Origin: Heterobilharzia americana
Lineage: Eukaryota; Platyhelminthes; Trematoda; Strigeidida; Schistosomatidae
Length of the DNA: 64,000 bases
Direction of reading: 5' to 3'
NCBI GenBank assembly: GCA_944470555.2
Contig: OX104127.1
Location: 31,201,661-31,265,660 of the forward strand
Shown here: positions 35,366 through 48,934 of the stretch, piece by piece
Numbering within the stretch: the first letter of the stretch is position 1
Layout: the number at the start of each line of letters is the position of its first letter
The notes under the pieces: model-generated
The model's database searches: none
What the model was told of the DNA's origin: nothing
What the model saw: the letters and a program-made list of their open reading frames with translations, nothing else
Program-made: the position numbers and the translations under genes

Positions 35366-35610
35366 TTTCTGTGTTAACAACAACACCCAATTCTCTCAAA
35401 AAATCGGGGCCTAAGTTTGCTGTTTGGATTATGCCAATCACAGGAAAGCTGACTTCATACCATCCTTTTGTCACGATTCAGTCTGAAATTACATCAACTT
35501 CGAAAGTTTATCCGGCTGTCGTCTGAACTTTCAACGCCTATGGTCTTAAACTCTGATATTGTATCCGGCCTATCAGTAATACAGCCGCCTCAGTGTCAGC
35601 TAACCAATTC
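35366..35610 (-). pseudogene. Retropepsin (aspartic protease) remnant of an LTR retrotransposon
   Basis: A single minus-strand frame with three in-frame stops reads NWLADTEAAVLLIGRIQYQS, then TFEVDVISD, then KGWYEVSFPVIGIIQTANLG, then PDFLRELGVVVNTE. The active-site triad D-T-G-A has become DTEA, and the closing LGxDFL strand is kept as LGPDFL. That pair of motifs about 70 residues apart is characteristic of retrotransposon aspartic proteases (Gypsy-like). Gag and RT are not recognisable. It is an old, dead copy. Confidence 0.55.
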
Positions 35611-36340
35611 GAATATTCACCCTTAGTCTAGCGTACATCCCACTCCTATCTATTTCCACCACTACACTGAGTCATGTCGAAATGGAAAAACACAATCCTT
35701 AATTCAAAAAGTGGAGCAGTTTTCTTCTCTCTATTCAGTTTCCGTACCAGTTCCTGGTCTTTTGGTGAGTTAGCACTCGTTTCACCGACTGACAATTTTT
35801 TGAAGGGCAGCTGTCTGATGCAGCTTTTAGTTCACATGCTTCTCCCCTGACTAAACTCTACTGGCTCTATCGCAGCCACACTCATGCTCACAAACTGATT
35901 GGTCCCTTTTATCGATTCATTATAATTTATAGTTTGTACTGAGTTGATAATGTGTAACTGCTGGGTAATTATATGGTGGAACACTTTTCATGAACTTAGA
36001 CAATAACAATTGCACCTGGGACTTTTCATGGAACATAGAAAGGGCTTAACCTACTAGACTGACAAACGTTCACACCAACATGTATAGGTATTCGTTCGAT
36101 TCAAACTTCACACTCTTAGACCATTCCATAGCCTTCTATATGTTTGCCAAGCTGTCAAACTCCACCACTAACTGTTTCACCGTGGCTTCCAAAACAACTA
36201 TCTAACAGAGACTTTTCAGATTGTTGTACGCCACCTTCATCTCAACTAGCAGCAATTTTAACAGCACTACAGTCTTTACCGTCTGACAGTACCATTCTCC
36301 CACTTAGTTCACAATGTGATTATTAATTCATAAACTAGCT

Positions 36341-37559
36341 ACCAACTAAGCAAGCCTTCATAAACATTCCGCTAAAATCTGCTTACTAAAGACCTGTAGA
36401 GTCAAGTTTGTAAGTAAATCGATGGGCATCTTTATCACCTAAAAATGATAGCATATCAGAAACGAAGTCTACAATTTCATTTGGATCGTGTTCAGAATAT
36501 ATTTTTTGTGTATCAACAACTCCATTCCGCATCCAAATTTCAATAGTTCACCTTGTTTTGGTTATACGTGATAAAGTATACTTTAAACAATAATGTCATA
36601 CATCACATAAACTAACCTGACACATAATTATGCTTTAAAAAAGTTCGGTTTCTGTAAATCCATGTTTATATGCTTTTCTCTTTGTCATTAGCATGTCTAT
36701 TCCTTAATTCCTGAGATTATGCTAATCTACTGATGATAATAAGTGAATACGTTTCTCGATTGTTTTCCGGATAACTAAGAGTCAAAGTGTTTGCTTTTGG
36801 ACACAGACTTGTTTGCTGAACCAATCTGTCTTTGATACATACCATACTACAAGATTACTGAAAGATGACTGATTGAAAGTAGACTTGCCTACCTTGTTGG
36901 GACTAGTTACTAGAATTAAAACGTTTTGTCTGTTGCATTCATTCCGCAAAATATTTGTCGACATTTGGTCCGACCTTAATAATATGTGAAATTCATTATT
37001 TATATGAAAAAACAGCAAAACCTGATAATAATTTATTACTTAATTTAGAGTCTTATTATAAAGGCTGTCAATTTAGCGACAGGGTAGGATTAACATTTCA
37101 GTAGTTTCTACGTATGTGCATAATAAAATCTACATGAATTTATTAAATAATAATGATACAACTTCTAGATATCAAGAGTATCTGCGCATTAGGCTGCCAG
37201 TCACATCTGATGTTGATGAAAATCATGACAAAATATCACACATTTAGCTCCTAGGATGAACCTGAACCATATAATTAGAATGTTGTCACTCATTTCAGAG
37301 GATGTTCATCAATTACATACAAACTACATGAATAAATTAAACTCAAATATACTAATAAATCCAAACAAACGGTTTTTTGCTACATTAGTCCCAGAGTTGA
37401 AGAGATAGATAAACGGGTAGAGCACTGTATATCTGATAAATATAAATTCAGTCGAAAATTAAAGACAGACTTATGATAAGAGTGAACAAATAATGTGAAA
37501 TGCAAGAAGAAGTTTGGCTGTTGTTAAGACTGCCTAACAAAGCTTTGGTATCATTACAC
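36341..37559. other. Intergenic, nothing recognised
   Basis: AT-rich with short frames only. Confidence 0.45.
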
Positions 37560-40500
37560 TATTATTATTTGTCCCACGGGTTCCGAATGGAACATAGGGC
37601 TTCAGTAGCATGTCTCCAGTGCATTCTGTTCTCCGAAATTTTTTGAACCTACTTCAACGACAGCCCACAAGCGCTCATTCCTTCCTCGTACTACCTCCTC
37701 CATGTCACCCTCGTCTCCGACGCCCAACTAGTTTCTTCCGATCTGGGTTCCACTCGAGGGCCTGGTGCGTGATGTCCCCAGTCGATCTTCTCAATGTATG
37801 CCCAATCCATCTCCACTTCCTTCTGCATATTTGTTCAGCGATAACTTCTTGGTTAGTTCGTTGCCAGGCCATAGTGAGTTCCTTGTTGCTTATTCTTTCT
37901 GGCCATCTGAGCTTCAGTAACGACCCAGCGTAGGAGGCAGTTGTTGATGAATGTCTGTAGTTTGTTGGAAATGCTTTTCGTGACGCGCCAAGTGTCTGAG
38001 CCATACAGAAGCACTGACTTGACAATGGTGTTGAAAATACAGATCTTGTTGCACATACTGAGTGCAGAAGATCTCCACACTGGTTTCAGTCTAATGAACG
38101 CCTGTCTTCATCACCTCTGTCTTCTCTACGTTCACTTGAAGTCCCGTCTTCGCTGACCTGCCTCTTCTGTTAAATTGTTAATTTTCACCTGTAGATCTTC
38201 AAGTTTGTGTGACATCAGACATGAATCATCATCGGTGAAATCTAAATGTTCTAGGTTCTTTACCGCGGTCTAGTGTGTCCCCCTCTCCTTGTTACTCACT
38301 GTTTGCTGCACGATCCAGTCCACCACAATCAGGAATATCGAGGGTGATAGTAGACAGCCTTGTTTTACTCCTGTTTTCGCTTCAAATGCATCACAGAAAT
38401 TTCCATGGTGGATCACTCGGCATGTGGCGTCTTCATATAGTTGTTCAGTGAGATTGATAAATGTTTGTGGTATTCCATAGTGTTGAAGCAACTGCCAAAT
38501 TACTTGTCGGTCGACGCTGTCAAAGGCCTTTTCAAAAACGATGAAGTTGAGGTAGAGGGTTGACTGCCATTCTATACTCTGTTCTATGATGATGCGTAGC
38601 GTAGTGTTGCAATTTGATCGGCACATGACTTGTACTTCCTGAAGCCAGCCAGCCTATTCCGGTCGCAGTTGTAAATCCAGCGCATCCGTAAGTCGCTCCA
38701 GGATGATGCGGCTTAGTATTTTGCTTCTTTTGGGTGGACTGGGAAAGAGCATGATTCCACGCCAGTTCTTGCAAAGACTTCGGCCTCCCTTCCTCGGGAG
38801 TTTCATAAGGTAGCCGTTCCTTCAATCAAAAGGCAGGTACCTTCGCTTCCTTCCACACCTTCTGCAACAGTGGTGTGAGCATGTCCACTGATGTCTCTGC
38901 GTCTGCTCCCAGTGCTTCTGGCGGGATTCCATTTGGTCCTGCTGCTGTCCTGCGTTACAGAAGCCTCATAGCGCTCAGGACATCGACCTTTGTTGGAGGA
39001 TTTGTGTTTACTTGTAGTTCTGCGACTGCAGGTGGTATTTCTGGACGAAATGCAAGTGGTGGTCGATTCAGCAGCTTTTTGAAGTGGTCACTGCATCATT
39101 TACTTTGTTTCTCTTCTTTCGTAATCAAATTTCCTCCATCATCCTTCATTGGTTTCATGTGTGTTGATCTCTTCCAAGATAGTAACCTGGTTATTTGATA
39201 TAATGTTGTCAGGTCTCTGTCTCTCCTACCTGCAACCTGTTCTACTTCACTTGCAAGTGTGTCACAAAACTGTCTTTTGTCTTTGCACGCACTCTTCTTC
39301 ACTTCTTTGTCCAGTGTTTTATACATTGTATTCAGGTCCTGTTTTCGTTTCTCATAAATATACTGCACTCCACTGCACTGGTTCATCTTCTACTTCACCA
39401 GCTTCCTCTCCCTCCTCTATCAGCTTACATGTGTCCGTCGAGATGTATTCCTGCCTGGTCTTGTCTTGTCTTGTCTCGTTTCTTCTTCCTTCCTAACACA
39501 GTTATGCAGGTTTCCTTACACACAGCTTTCAATTAGTTCCAGTGCTCATCCACACAGGTTTCTTCAGCTTTCTTCGCTTTATGTCTCCCATGTTTCCTTT
39601 ATGACTGACAAGGTGAAGATATCATTTGCAGTTCCGTCCTTCAGTTCACTTTCTATTCTGGGTGTTCAACTTCAACTGTGATCCATCACCAACTTCTGTG
39701 AAGGCTTTCAACTTGATTTTGAAAGCAGGTTCCTTGCAATAGATAATGCATAGTCCGAACCTGCATCTGCTCCCCTTCTTCATCTCATCTTGTGTCCACT
39801 AGGCTGACTGCGTCTTCACTTTCTTCACATTGAGATGAAGTCGATATGATTTTTAGTGTAGTGTGTTCATCTGGTGTCTGGTGAAATTGACTCCATGTCA
39901 CTCGCTGCCTTGTGAATATCCTTAGAAGTGTTTGTATGCACTGCCCTTAATCACCAAATCGCTGAATGTGCAGAAATCTCCAAACAATTCTCTATTCTCA
40001 TTCATCATTTCACCGAGTGCTTCTCGACTCACGATGAGTTCTCTTCCTGTGTTGACCGCTCCCAGTTTGGCTGGCATTCATATCTCCCATTAGAATTTTG
40101 ATGTCACCAACTGAGGTGGGGTCTTGTCCAGTGTTGATTTGCAGTTGCCTGTAAAATTCCTCCTTCTTCTTTTGGTCTGCCTAATTATTTGTAGGTGCGT
40201 AGCGCAGCATTGTACGATTGTGACTTTCCTTCCTTTTGCTGTCATGATCCAGGAGGAGATTGGTTCGCACTGCATGAGAGACAGCCTTCGTTGCCCTTTC
40301 CTAGGAACATCATGATAGCCACTCCAAAACTCAGTGTGCTCGTGGTTGTCATCTTGATGACAATATGGGAGTAGATTATTGATTCTCCAGTTGACATTTT
40401 GGAGAGTCCACTTCCATTCCATCTGCTTTCGCAAACTCCCAAGACTTCAATACGATACCTTCTCATCTACTCTGCAATCTGGGCTGCCTTGCTGGGTGCA

Positions 40501-40795
40501 AACATGGTGCGGACATTCCATGTTCCTAAGTTTACTTTCGCTTTCATCAAGTGAGAGAAGACACATCGGCCAATTGGCTTGAGGAGGTATTCACCAACTG
40601 GCATCATTTCGTCTCTCCGATTCCAGCGAGGAATGATTTTATTCTCGTTTCTTATATTTTCTTTTTGCTTTGACGTTTCTTTAGCGGTTGGACTGTTTTC
40701 CCGGGATAGGGTTGCTAGCCCCACTCTCAACCTCTCCTCTTTATCCGGATTTAGAACCGGCTAGTAACTGGTGAACTAGTTAACTTGGCGAAGTT
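37560..40795 (-). mobile_element. RTE (SR2-like) element, near full length, broken
   Basis: The minus strand holds the whole element. The leader is at 40795-40540 and the endonuclease start at about 40544 (KAKVNLGTWNVRTM, then VLGVCESRWNGSG). The linker is near 39380-39100. The RT runs from about 39140 to 38200, with MKPMKDDGGNLITKEEK, VFEKAFDSVDRQVIW, TGVKQGCLLSPSIFLIVVDW and the box FTDDDSCLM. The C-terminal RRKWRWIGHTLRR...ALEW is at about 37830, followed by the 3' end with an ATT-type tail at 37560. It is more diverged than the palindrome copies, with many frameshifts. Its length (3.2 kb) agrees with the 3277-bp copies at 51797 and 56819. Confidence 0.85.
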
Positions 40796-43700
40796 CTATT
40801 TGATGGCAGAGAATCATTATTGAATCCACTCCTAGCGCTTGCATTAGGAAGGAGCCAGCACAATATCTTAAGATATGGAAACCTCCAATGCAGCTGGGAT
40901 CGATGGATGACTTGATGGAACTATGAAAATCAGACACCACATGTTTTTCGATCGTTTTCATACTATTATGAGAAGTATTTTGTGCTTGAATCGTCATCCG
41001 GTAAATGTTACCGTATCGCTGTGTACTATATACAGCACACAAACATCATTTGAAGTTGCAACTTCCTCAGAATTCACTTATTATTATATCTCAATATTTT
41101 GTGCTGACGATGCACTGGTGAACATGTGGTATTGCACACTTCGATATGTCGCTGCATGTAGGATAGCAATTTTCGACCCTCATTGGTGGACCATCTATCA
41201 ACAGCAGAGTGGTGCACACCCAGAGTGCACGAAGTTAACCATTTCCCTTGAATACATCTTTGTGTGCTATTTAGATATTCGACAACATTCTGCATTCAAT
41301 TTCCTAATGGTTTTCATTTCGTTAACTTCACCTGAAACACACCCCTACCATCACGTGGTTTGGTTAATGTTCAGATCGTCAGCCAGGTATCTCCACATTC
41401 TTATAATCTGATATATAATTATATTTTAAAAATGTACAATTTTCATAATTCCATTTAAATAATTCATCCTGATACCCTTCCAACAAAATCCCCCAATACA
41501 CTTAAATACACTCATCTTCAGTAAATTCCAAATAAGGATATAAAGTCCAGATTACCTTTATCTTTAATAAGGTCCCATCGATCATCTAAACCAAACGGAA
41601 TCTGCTGTTGTAATTCATATTTTTAGTATTCTAGCTACCAACTGGCGAATGAATGTCGGATTCCCCATGTGTGCAGACAAATATCTAATACCTGAAATTC
41701 AACCTTGGAATTTGAAGTCACAGTCCACCCAATAAACATATCTTCGGGAATCGGAAACAATATACGCTCCTGTTTCATAAAGCACGTCAGTTCCCTCAAC
41801 TACATATACCTGAACCATTCATACATCCGACAACATTTACCTCTTGGCTTTCAAATACGATGCCTATCAATAATCACACCTGAAACACTCACCTCCACAC
41901 TGGCGTCACTTAGTCAACATTCAGTTTGCCCACTGAGTATTTCCACAATGTCTAGAATCTAGAAAGTAGAGTGTTACAGTCATTTCTATTGGTACTGGCC
42001 TCAGTCATCACGCCATATATTTGTGTTTACATCGTCTAACATTCAACACAAGAGCTCTGATGTCAACTTATTCCAAGTTTGCTCATACTGTGGTGTAAGC
42101 ATGTTGGTTCTCATCTGGACTGGATCATTCTGTTTGCAGTCAGACACTTTGGATACGCCACTATCTTTTTAAGCTGGACTGCAGACTATATTATATAATA
42201 ACCGAAGGATAGGAGCCACGTGAGTAGGAGATATACTGCATCAAATCTGTATTTGGGCTGAGTGAACTTAACTTTCATCACCACAGGAAAGAGTGAATTT
42301 CAGAAGACTTCCCATTGACTAGCCAAAATATCTTAATGTGTCAACTTCACCACCAAGAAGTAAACGGAAGATAGCTCACTGTTTTTTGATTCTTTCCAGA
42401 GGCTTAATTATAGAACAGAAGAATACCCATGTATGCAGAATGTTTGTAAACATGCAACAAGCCCTCAGTAAAAGCAGCAGCCAACTCAACATATTAGGAA
42501 TCTGTGTACAAGTTGTGATCTGTGGAACTAACTGTTCACACTCACAACCACAATGCGTCCACAGCAGTCATCGGTTTGTCAATGGAAGTTGTTTTTCAAG
42601 GGACATAACTTGAATTGTTATTACTGCTCTTCTTGCTGCGAACTGCATTCAGTTTTAAACCGAATAAAGCAACGACAAAGAACTTTGTCAAAGGTGTGTT
42701 GTCTCCATCCTCCAGAAATCTTTACAAATCGAAGCAAGCTACTGGAAAGGAGTGTCCATAGCAAACTGTGTGCCTAGCCAGTCCATCGTCAACCAGTAGG
42801 CACAGAATAAAGAGGAGATGGGACGTGTTTGAAATATGTATTTGAAAGTCAGAGTATTCAGATTTGATGAATCATCCATACACGTACTATTAGGGGTTAA
42901 TGAATCCAAATCAATTCATACTATTCTTTTCGACTATCTGTCACTTTAAGGAAGTAACTACGAATAGAAGAATGAGGTTTGGAGGATGAATGTGAGTAGA
43001 GATTGAATGTTTGTCATTTCATAGACGAAATAATATGACACATGTAATGAAACAATTATCAACCAACGCGCCTAATCCCAGCAAACTTCTGTGACTTTTT
43101 CGGCGAATAGTTTACTTTTTATCGCCCAGTAAGACCATCTGTACAAACTGGAACAAAGTCAAACTGCACTGTCCATTAGTAATTATGAGGGTTATTTTAA
43201 TGTCAGTGTCGGCAAATGTTCAGTTAGCAATATGAGTCTATTGTTCAAATAAATATGGTGTAGAATTTTCAGGACTTCTTAAATAAAGAGTTTGGAAGCA
43301 TATTCTTCACTTTTCCTGGCTTTCAAATTTGAGGTAGATCCAGTTCCATGTGACATAAGATGAGTATGGATAATGTAATTGAAAGATGTAGATTATCTGA
43401 AAAATGTGATGTATTAGCGCTATACATTTCGAACAATCTGATCACACATTTACTTGTTAAGGCATTATATATGAAAACTGGAAGTGGGAGAAGGATACAT
43501 ATGACATAAAGGAATTCAATAATAAGAAAGATAATGAGAGGAATAAACGATAAGACTTGAAGACAATCTTGGTAATACGATACCAAGAGTAAATTACACA
43601 GATCTTATTTTCATCAACAGTCATGTTTGGTGAAATGAAACAGTATAGTGCATTCTGCTCTGCAGTTTGACTGATCTAAGCAGAAGCAGGAAAGAAGTTA

Positions 43701-45867
43701 GTGACCATGATTCAAGAGAGAATGTCGGTATTTCAAGAATTGTAGTTACTCCAGTTGTCACATCCAGAATTCCATGTGAACAAGTGTCAGTCTTCTAGAA
43801 TATCTTGTATATCTGAGTCACTTTCAAAAGTTTGGAAAGCAGTAATAGCGGAACCCTTTCTACAGCGCCCTCACTACTTAAATTTCGTAATGCGATTTGT
43901 GTATATGGGACTAAAGAGATATGTACGGATGCGGGACCCGGCGTTAAACGTAACTATGTCGTATTACAGCCCTTGAAAAACATGAGCAACTGCGCTGTTG
44001 TTACCCGTATAAACTGCCATCTAATTGACCCGATCGTTAGTAGTACCATTGGTTGAGGCGAAAAGAGTACTCAACAATGAAGTATGACAAACATCCAGTC
44101 ATTGAAATGCTTGATTGGTCGTGGACAATTCATCTGACCCCTATAAATTAAGCAATTTATGGAGGCAGAAAAAATTGGACAGCTCAGAAGATATGAAAAA
44201 AGAAATTACTCACTTCAATGATGCATACCAGTTTACATCTATCCCACAAAATGAACTCAAATAGATAGGCTAAGGTATACCTAAATGAGAGCTATTGGAG
44301 AAATCAGACTGTTGAGGAATACAAAATTGGAACATGTGGCTGGGGGATGATCAGTGATGGCAAGAAGTGGAAGCAGACCATCATGGACAGAAGACATTAC
44401 TGTCTGCTTACACAAGGGATAAAATCAGTAGCATGGGATACATATACATACAACTACTCATCATCAACAAAACAGATCTATAGTCATTGGTTGTCACCTA
44501 TTGAGTGAAGACAGGAGAACTGGTATTGAACACCTGAAGCATTCAGTTGGATATCCACTTGAATAGTGCAAGAAGAACTAGTGTAGCAGGATAATATGAG
44601 TTCATTTTCATTGTTTTGCAGACTCCTCAACTGCAACTGCTTGCAACATAAATAATATCAGAATGTACACGTGAAAAGAACAAAATCATGCTTTTAGCAA
44701 GTCAACAAAACGTCACTGACACGATCAGCGAAGAATAGAATGTTTGGCAACTATACAATCCATGAGTACTGTTTTTCACTCACCCCTCAACCTTTTCGAT
44801 CGCGAATGTTCACCTGATAATCCCATTAAATGGTGTACCTTCGTCACAGGACTTTGAGATGATGGAGAATATTTGAAGCTCAAAAGGATGATTTTAATGA
44901 TGTGGCAAATTTCTAGCTGAATGGTTTAGATGTAACGTTTCCGTTGGTGATGTTGACTAGAATGACAATGAAAGCTTCACAACTAAAACATCCAGATCAG
45001 AGAACTAAATACCATCAAAGTCGATCTTCCTCTCACACTCCTAAAAATTTCCTCTATTCCATTCATTTACATCATTCATGTTACTGGTTCATCCTGTCAA
45101 TGACTTCTGATTAAAAGTGTGTTAAGATTCTTCCATGTGCATATTCTGATGTTATTTCGGTTGCAAGCAGATGGGGAGAATCCTCGAAATAGTAGAACAT
45201 GATCTTATATTTTCCTGCTACATTTATTGCTTTTTGACTTGTTCAGGTTTATGTATGGGAGGAATAATATGGACTACATCTCACTATCCCAACGAGTTGA
45301 TTGATTGTTGATAAAATGCCTCTCAAGACAATCCTTTAGCGTACTTCCATACTCATCACTGAATCCCCAGCCACAGACATACAGAAGTGTCACCTATGAA
45401 AACAAAACCACTTGTCCCGTCATTTCTTCTAACCTCATGCCAGTTCCGAGACACTTTCCCAACCATCAATTTCTTCTTAAATGCATTGCAATACCGCTTT
45501 CATAATATCTATTCTTTTTTGCCTCTATAATCAACATGACCACATTAAATCGATCTTCCCCACATCATGTCATATTATACAATCAGATGTCCTGACGTAA
45601 TCATCTACGTGTAACAATTTCCATCATAATGTGATTACTACTCACAAGTCAAGATAGTACTAATTAGTTTAAGATGTGAAAGACATTTGTGAGTATTCAT
45701 CACTTACACATTTGTTCAATTTATATACCCAAAAAACTACTGTAGCACTTTCATTTGTCGAAAGATTAGTGTTGTAGTCACACTAACTGGTTGCCACGGT
45801 GTAGTGGGAAATACTATATTCCATACATTCTCACTTGTGAACGAAAGGAAGGACACAATCCAACTCA
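40796..45867. other. Long unassigned region
   Basis: No supported gene in about 5 kb. A 162-codon plus-strand frame (40923-41411) is discussed under rejected items. A short stretch at 40800-40900 abuts the RTE 5' end and may be another repeat. Around 44160-44460 a decayed coding remnant is possible but unreadable. Confidence 0.4.
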
Positions 45868-46163
45868 ATGCTGATAATCACTCTACTGTTCCATATGTGC
45901 GCACTTCCATTAGCAACAATGGCCAATACAACTGCCACTGATGTCAATGCAACTGAATCGGGAAATAAATCCACTCTACTGTATGCAGGATATACTCAGC
46001 TGGAATGTTTACGGTTGTACAGTGAAAGACTTCCACTAGGCTACTGGTCTGATCTATGCAATAGCAATGAGTTACTGTCGCCGTTCCAAGTATGGACTAC
46101 ACAGTCGATTTGTGCACCCGGATACACTTGGTATAAAAGTCCACGATATTGGCTGGCATATGA
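45868..46163 (+). CDS. Gene 3 exon 1: secreted beta/gamma-crystallin-fold protein, IPSE/alpha-1-like
   Basis: Two-exon gene, joined protein 204 aa. The signal peptide is MLIITLLFHMCALPLATMA (1-19). The linker is dense in sequons (N20, N27, N33). The domain begins LECLRLYSERLPLGYWSDLC and continues NSNELLSPFQVWTTQSICAP and YTWYKSPRYWLAYE. Cys47, 64 and 82 have the same 17/18 spacing as genes 1 and 2. The donor is TATGA|GTAAGT, phase 2. The start is the first ATG that opens the hydrophobic segment. Upstream, CTATATT (45814-45820) is a weak TATA candidate. Confidence 0.78.
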
Positions 46164-46854
46164 GTAAGTTTCTATGTGTCTGTTTAACTTGTATGTTCAG
46201 TGTGAATATTCTCTCTGAATGACTGCAGCACACGATGTTAAGCACAGATGCATACTGAAATCGATATCTTCTCATGATGGTCCGTTAGGAAGAGATATTG
46301 AGATATTTTATCGAACTCCCCTCAATCAAACCTGAATAGATTGTGCCAACCAGTGAACAGTGATTGCCTGTATGTTACAATGATAGTGGTGTGATTGGGA
46401 ACTGTAGGGATAGTGTGTTACTGCGAGGAGAGCAATTACATTTCGACTCACCATGGTGCACTGAAGATGAAATCAAACCGAGATGATTCTGAGGGGACAG
46501 TAGGTTAGCTGTTCTGTTTGCAAGTGAAATTGTGCTGGTCAAGTAGTACATTTCGCTGGCAGTGACACACGAACTTCTTTAAGATTAGACAGTAGCAAGT
46601 CCGTTGTGCACGCGGATGTAGATTATTGACTTGGTGAGGTAATTTTTATCTTATCAAGTACCAATGGGAAATAGACCATTGGAATATCAGGACATACTAA
46701 TGATGGGATGCGTATTAGTACTTCATAAGTGTTCCACATTTAGAATGAACACTGCAATCTCGTTACAACAGCAATAATATTGTCTCTCGCACAAATTTAG
46801 CACTTATATACTCTAACACTCACGTTTTCTGTATTTCATTACTTTTCCATACAG
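46164..46854 (+). other. Gene 3 intron (691 bp, phase 2)
   Basis: Donor GTAAGT, acceptor TTTCCATACAG. Its two ends resemble the gene 2 intron. No mobile element was recognised inside. Confidence 0.7.
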
Positions 46855-47173
46855 ACAACCTCAATTTGTGGGCGCATACTTGCTTCTCAGTCCGGGTGCG
46901 TGCATACGAAATGTGAAACGATACGGACTACAGTCAGTCGCCTCTGTACTGGAATGTGTGCAAATTTCTCTGTTCGGATACTTCCCTTCGTTGACTTGTC
47001 ACTACCCACAACAACCCTGGAGAAAGTACATAAATTACCATATGGGCATGTTCACACAGAAGCAAGCACTGTGGAGTCAAACTGCAGCGACCAACAACCC
47101 CACAGCATTCATAGGAACCGTTAGTCTCGCTGATTTATCTAGAAACAGTGCGAATACAAACAGTCTTGAGTAG
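46855..47173 (+). CDS. Gene 3 exon 2: Greek-key C-terminal half plus tail
   Basis: Residues 99-204. The junction is YE|QPQFVGAYLLLSPGAC, then RNVKRYGLQSVASVLEC, SLTCHYPQQPWRKY, and a tail of about 47 residues ending VSLADLSRNSANTNSLE. Cys115, 133 and 147 are conserved. Compared with gene 2, conservation is high up to PQQPWR and then falls sharply until the terminal L-A-D-L motif. That pattern suggests a structured domain plus a flexible tail with a constrained end. The stop is TAG at 47171. No basic tail. Confidence 0.78.
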
Positions 47174-48732
47174 TGTTTCACTTCTTTGGTTTTCCATGAC
47201 AATGTAACTTTATAAAACCTTTGTTATAAACAAACTATAGTCTTTTTCTAAATCAACGATTCATAGCAACAGCTGGAGCGCACTACGTAGTCATAGATGA
47301 TTCGTGATAATCACCTGTCTGTTTGAAATTCAAATGTAATATAACTCAACAAGGTGTTTCAATTTGCTTGATGAGGCTCGTATTCACTTGATTGAAACAC
47401 TACTGGTCTGAACGGTGTTGATAATTTCTCTAACTGCTGATATTCATACGTCGGTAATAGACTGAGTGTGTAAATTTGCGACATCTTCACCATACAATTT
47501 TCGTATACAGAGTTTTTCTTACATATTTGCTAGGGCCATTCGGCTTGACAGATGCTTACGTAGTTTCTTTGATGTAAATGTATTCGCTCAAGTTCAGGTG
47601 TTCAAACGACATAGCAGCTTAATTTATTGCTGATTAAGATCAGAAGAATAAGGCTAAAGTGAATAGGGTTGGGAAAACCATGTAAACACAGCGTTCAAAT
47701 CAAGATCCAGTGCCATCGACCTGACGTTGTTGTCTCAGTGTGCTTACGTGAATTCTAGGGAATGGCAACAGCCTGATATTAACCGGCTCTGATAAAAGTA
47801 TTGTAATAGTAGATATGAAGGTAATAGATTACTTGAGGGAAACTATTTGACACATCCAAGAAGTATCATATGAAGACTGGGTAGCCTGTAGACCCTGACA
47901 TCCATCGCATTAGAAAGTCGACGACCAACATAATATGTCTTTCACAAACTATGTTATCACACGAGACAAATAACCGGTTTCACCAAACATCCAACCTATG
48001 TATCAGACAAGTATTTACTAACAGAAACCGTTCAAATTCCAGACTGATGAGTTTCCACGAAATGAGACTGAGAAGTCAAGGATCTGAGCACAGACAGTGA
48101 TAACAGAGCGGTTAGTTATGATGAAAAAAGCCCATATACCCGCCTATCAACCGATACTTCACTGCAAGCAGTCAGAAACCACCCAAATATTGACTGAGAA
48201 CTCACTGGGTGAACGAGGATATCTACTGATAAAGAGATCATACTAGAGGTAAATTTGTGTGCGTCTAACCTCTACAACTCTCAAGCCTCTACACATAGTA
48301 ATATAGAGAAACAAGAGTGTGGGCAATGCGGTCACCAATATCCACAATCATAGCAGACATACTTATGGATAGTTGGGAACACATGGCCTTATGAATATTA
48401 GATCTAACTAGTAAGATAATGGTTGGGTGTATACAGTTCACTCATGACTTAGAAATGATCGGAGAGAATCAGTCATGTTGGATTTCAGAGTGAGAAGAAT
48501 CACGGAGGCTGGTTCGCACACTGTCACTTACATAATCCTAACACACTGGGGAAAGCAGTTATGCTTCAGGCCATCTCACGCAATTCCGTTCAAAGTAGAT
48601 TTAGTGAAATGTTGAAGTTGAAGAGGGGTAAAGAGCGGGGTCTCTGGTGGAATGAAGGGCATAAATGATGAAAGGAAACATATTTAGAGAAAACTGTTGC
48701 CCACGCATCATGACCCATATATCAGAGATCTT

Positions 48733-48735
<3 letters not shown>
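47174..48735. other. Intergenic, nothing recognised
   Basis: 3' flank of gene 3 and AT-rich sequence. No clear poly(A) signal, gene or repeat was seen. Confidence 0.45.

Positions 48736-48804
<69 letters not shown>
48736..48804. repeat. (TA)n microsatellite, long
   Basis: About 34 uninterrupted TA units. The Ile/Tyr runs in apparent reading frames here come from this repeat. Confidence 0.95.
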
Positions 48805-48807
<3 letters not shown>

Positions 48808-48934
48808 GTTAGAACAACAAAACCTCAAACAACAACCGGAAAAATTCTGTATGCGACAGACTTCAGGCAGATGTCCCATAAGTTTTGCAGTCACAATTTC
48901 TTTCCGTTTCAAAAACCCCAAGAAGAAATAGCCT

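Noticed and set aside
40923..41411. 162-codon plus-strand frame, among the longest outside retroelements
   Set aside because: No recognisable domain, no signal peptide, no splice or promoter context. It sits beside a retroelement end and overlaps an opposite-strand frame. Probably chance.
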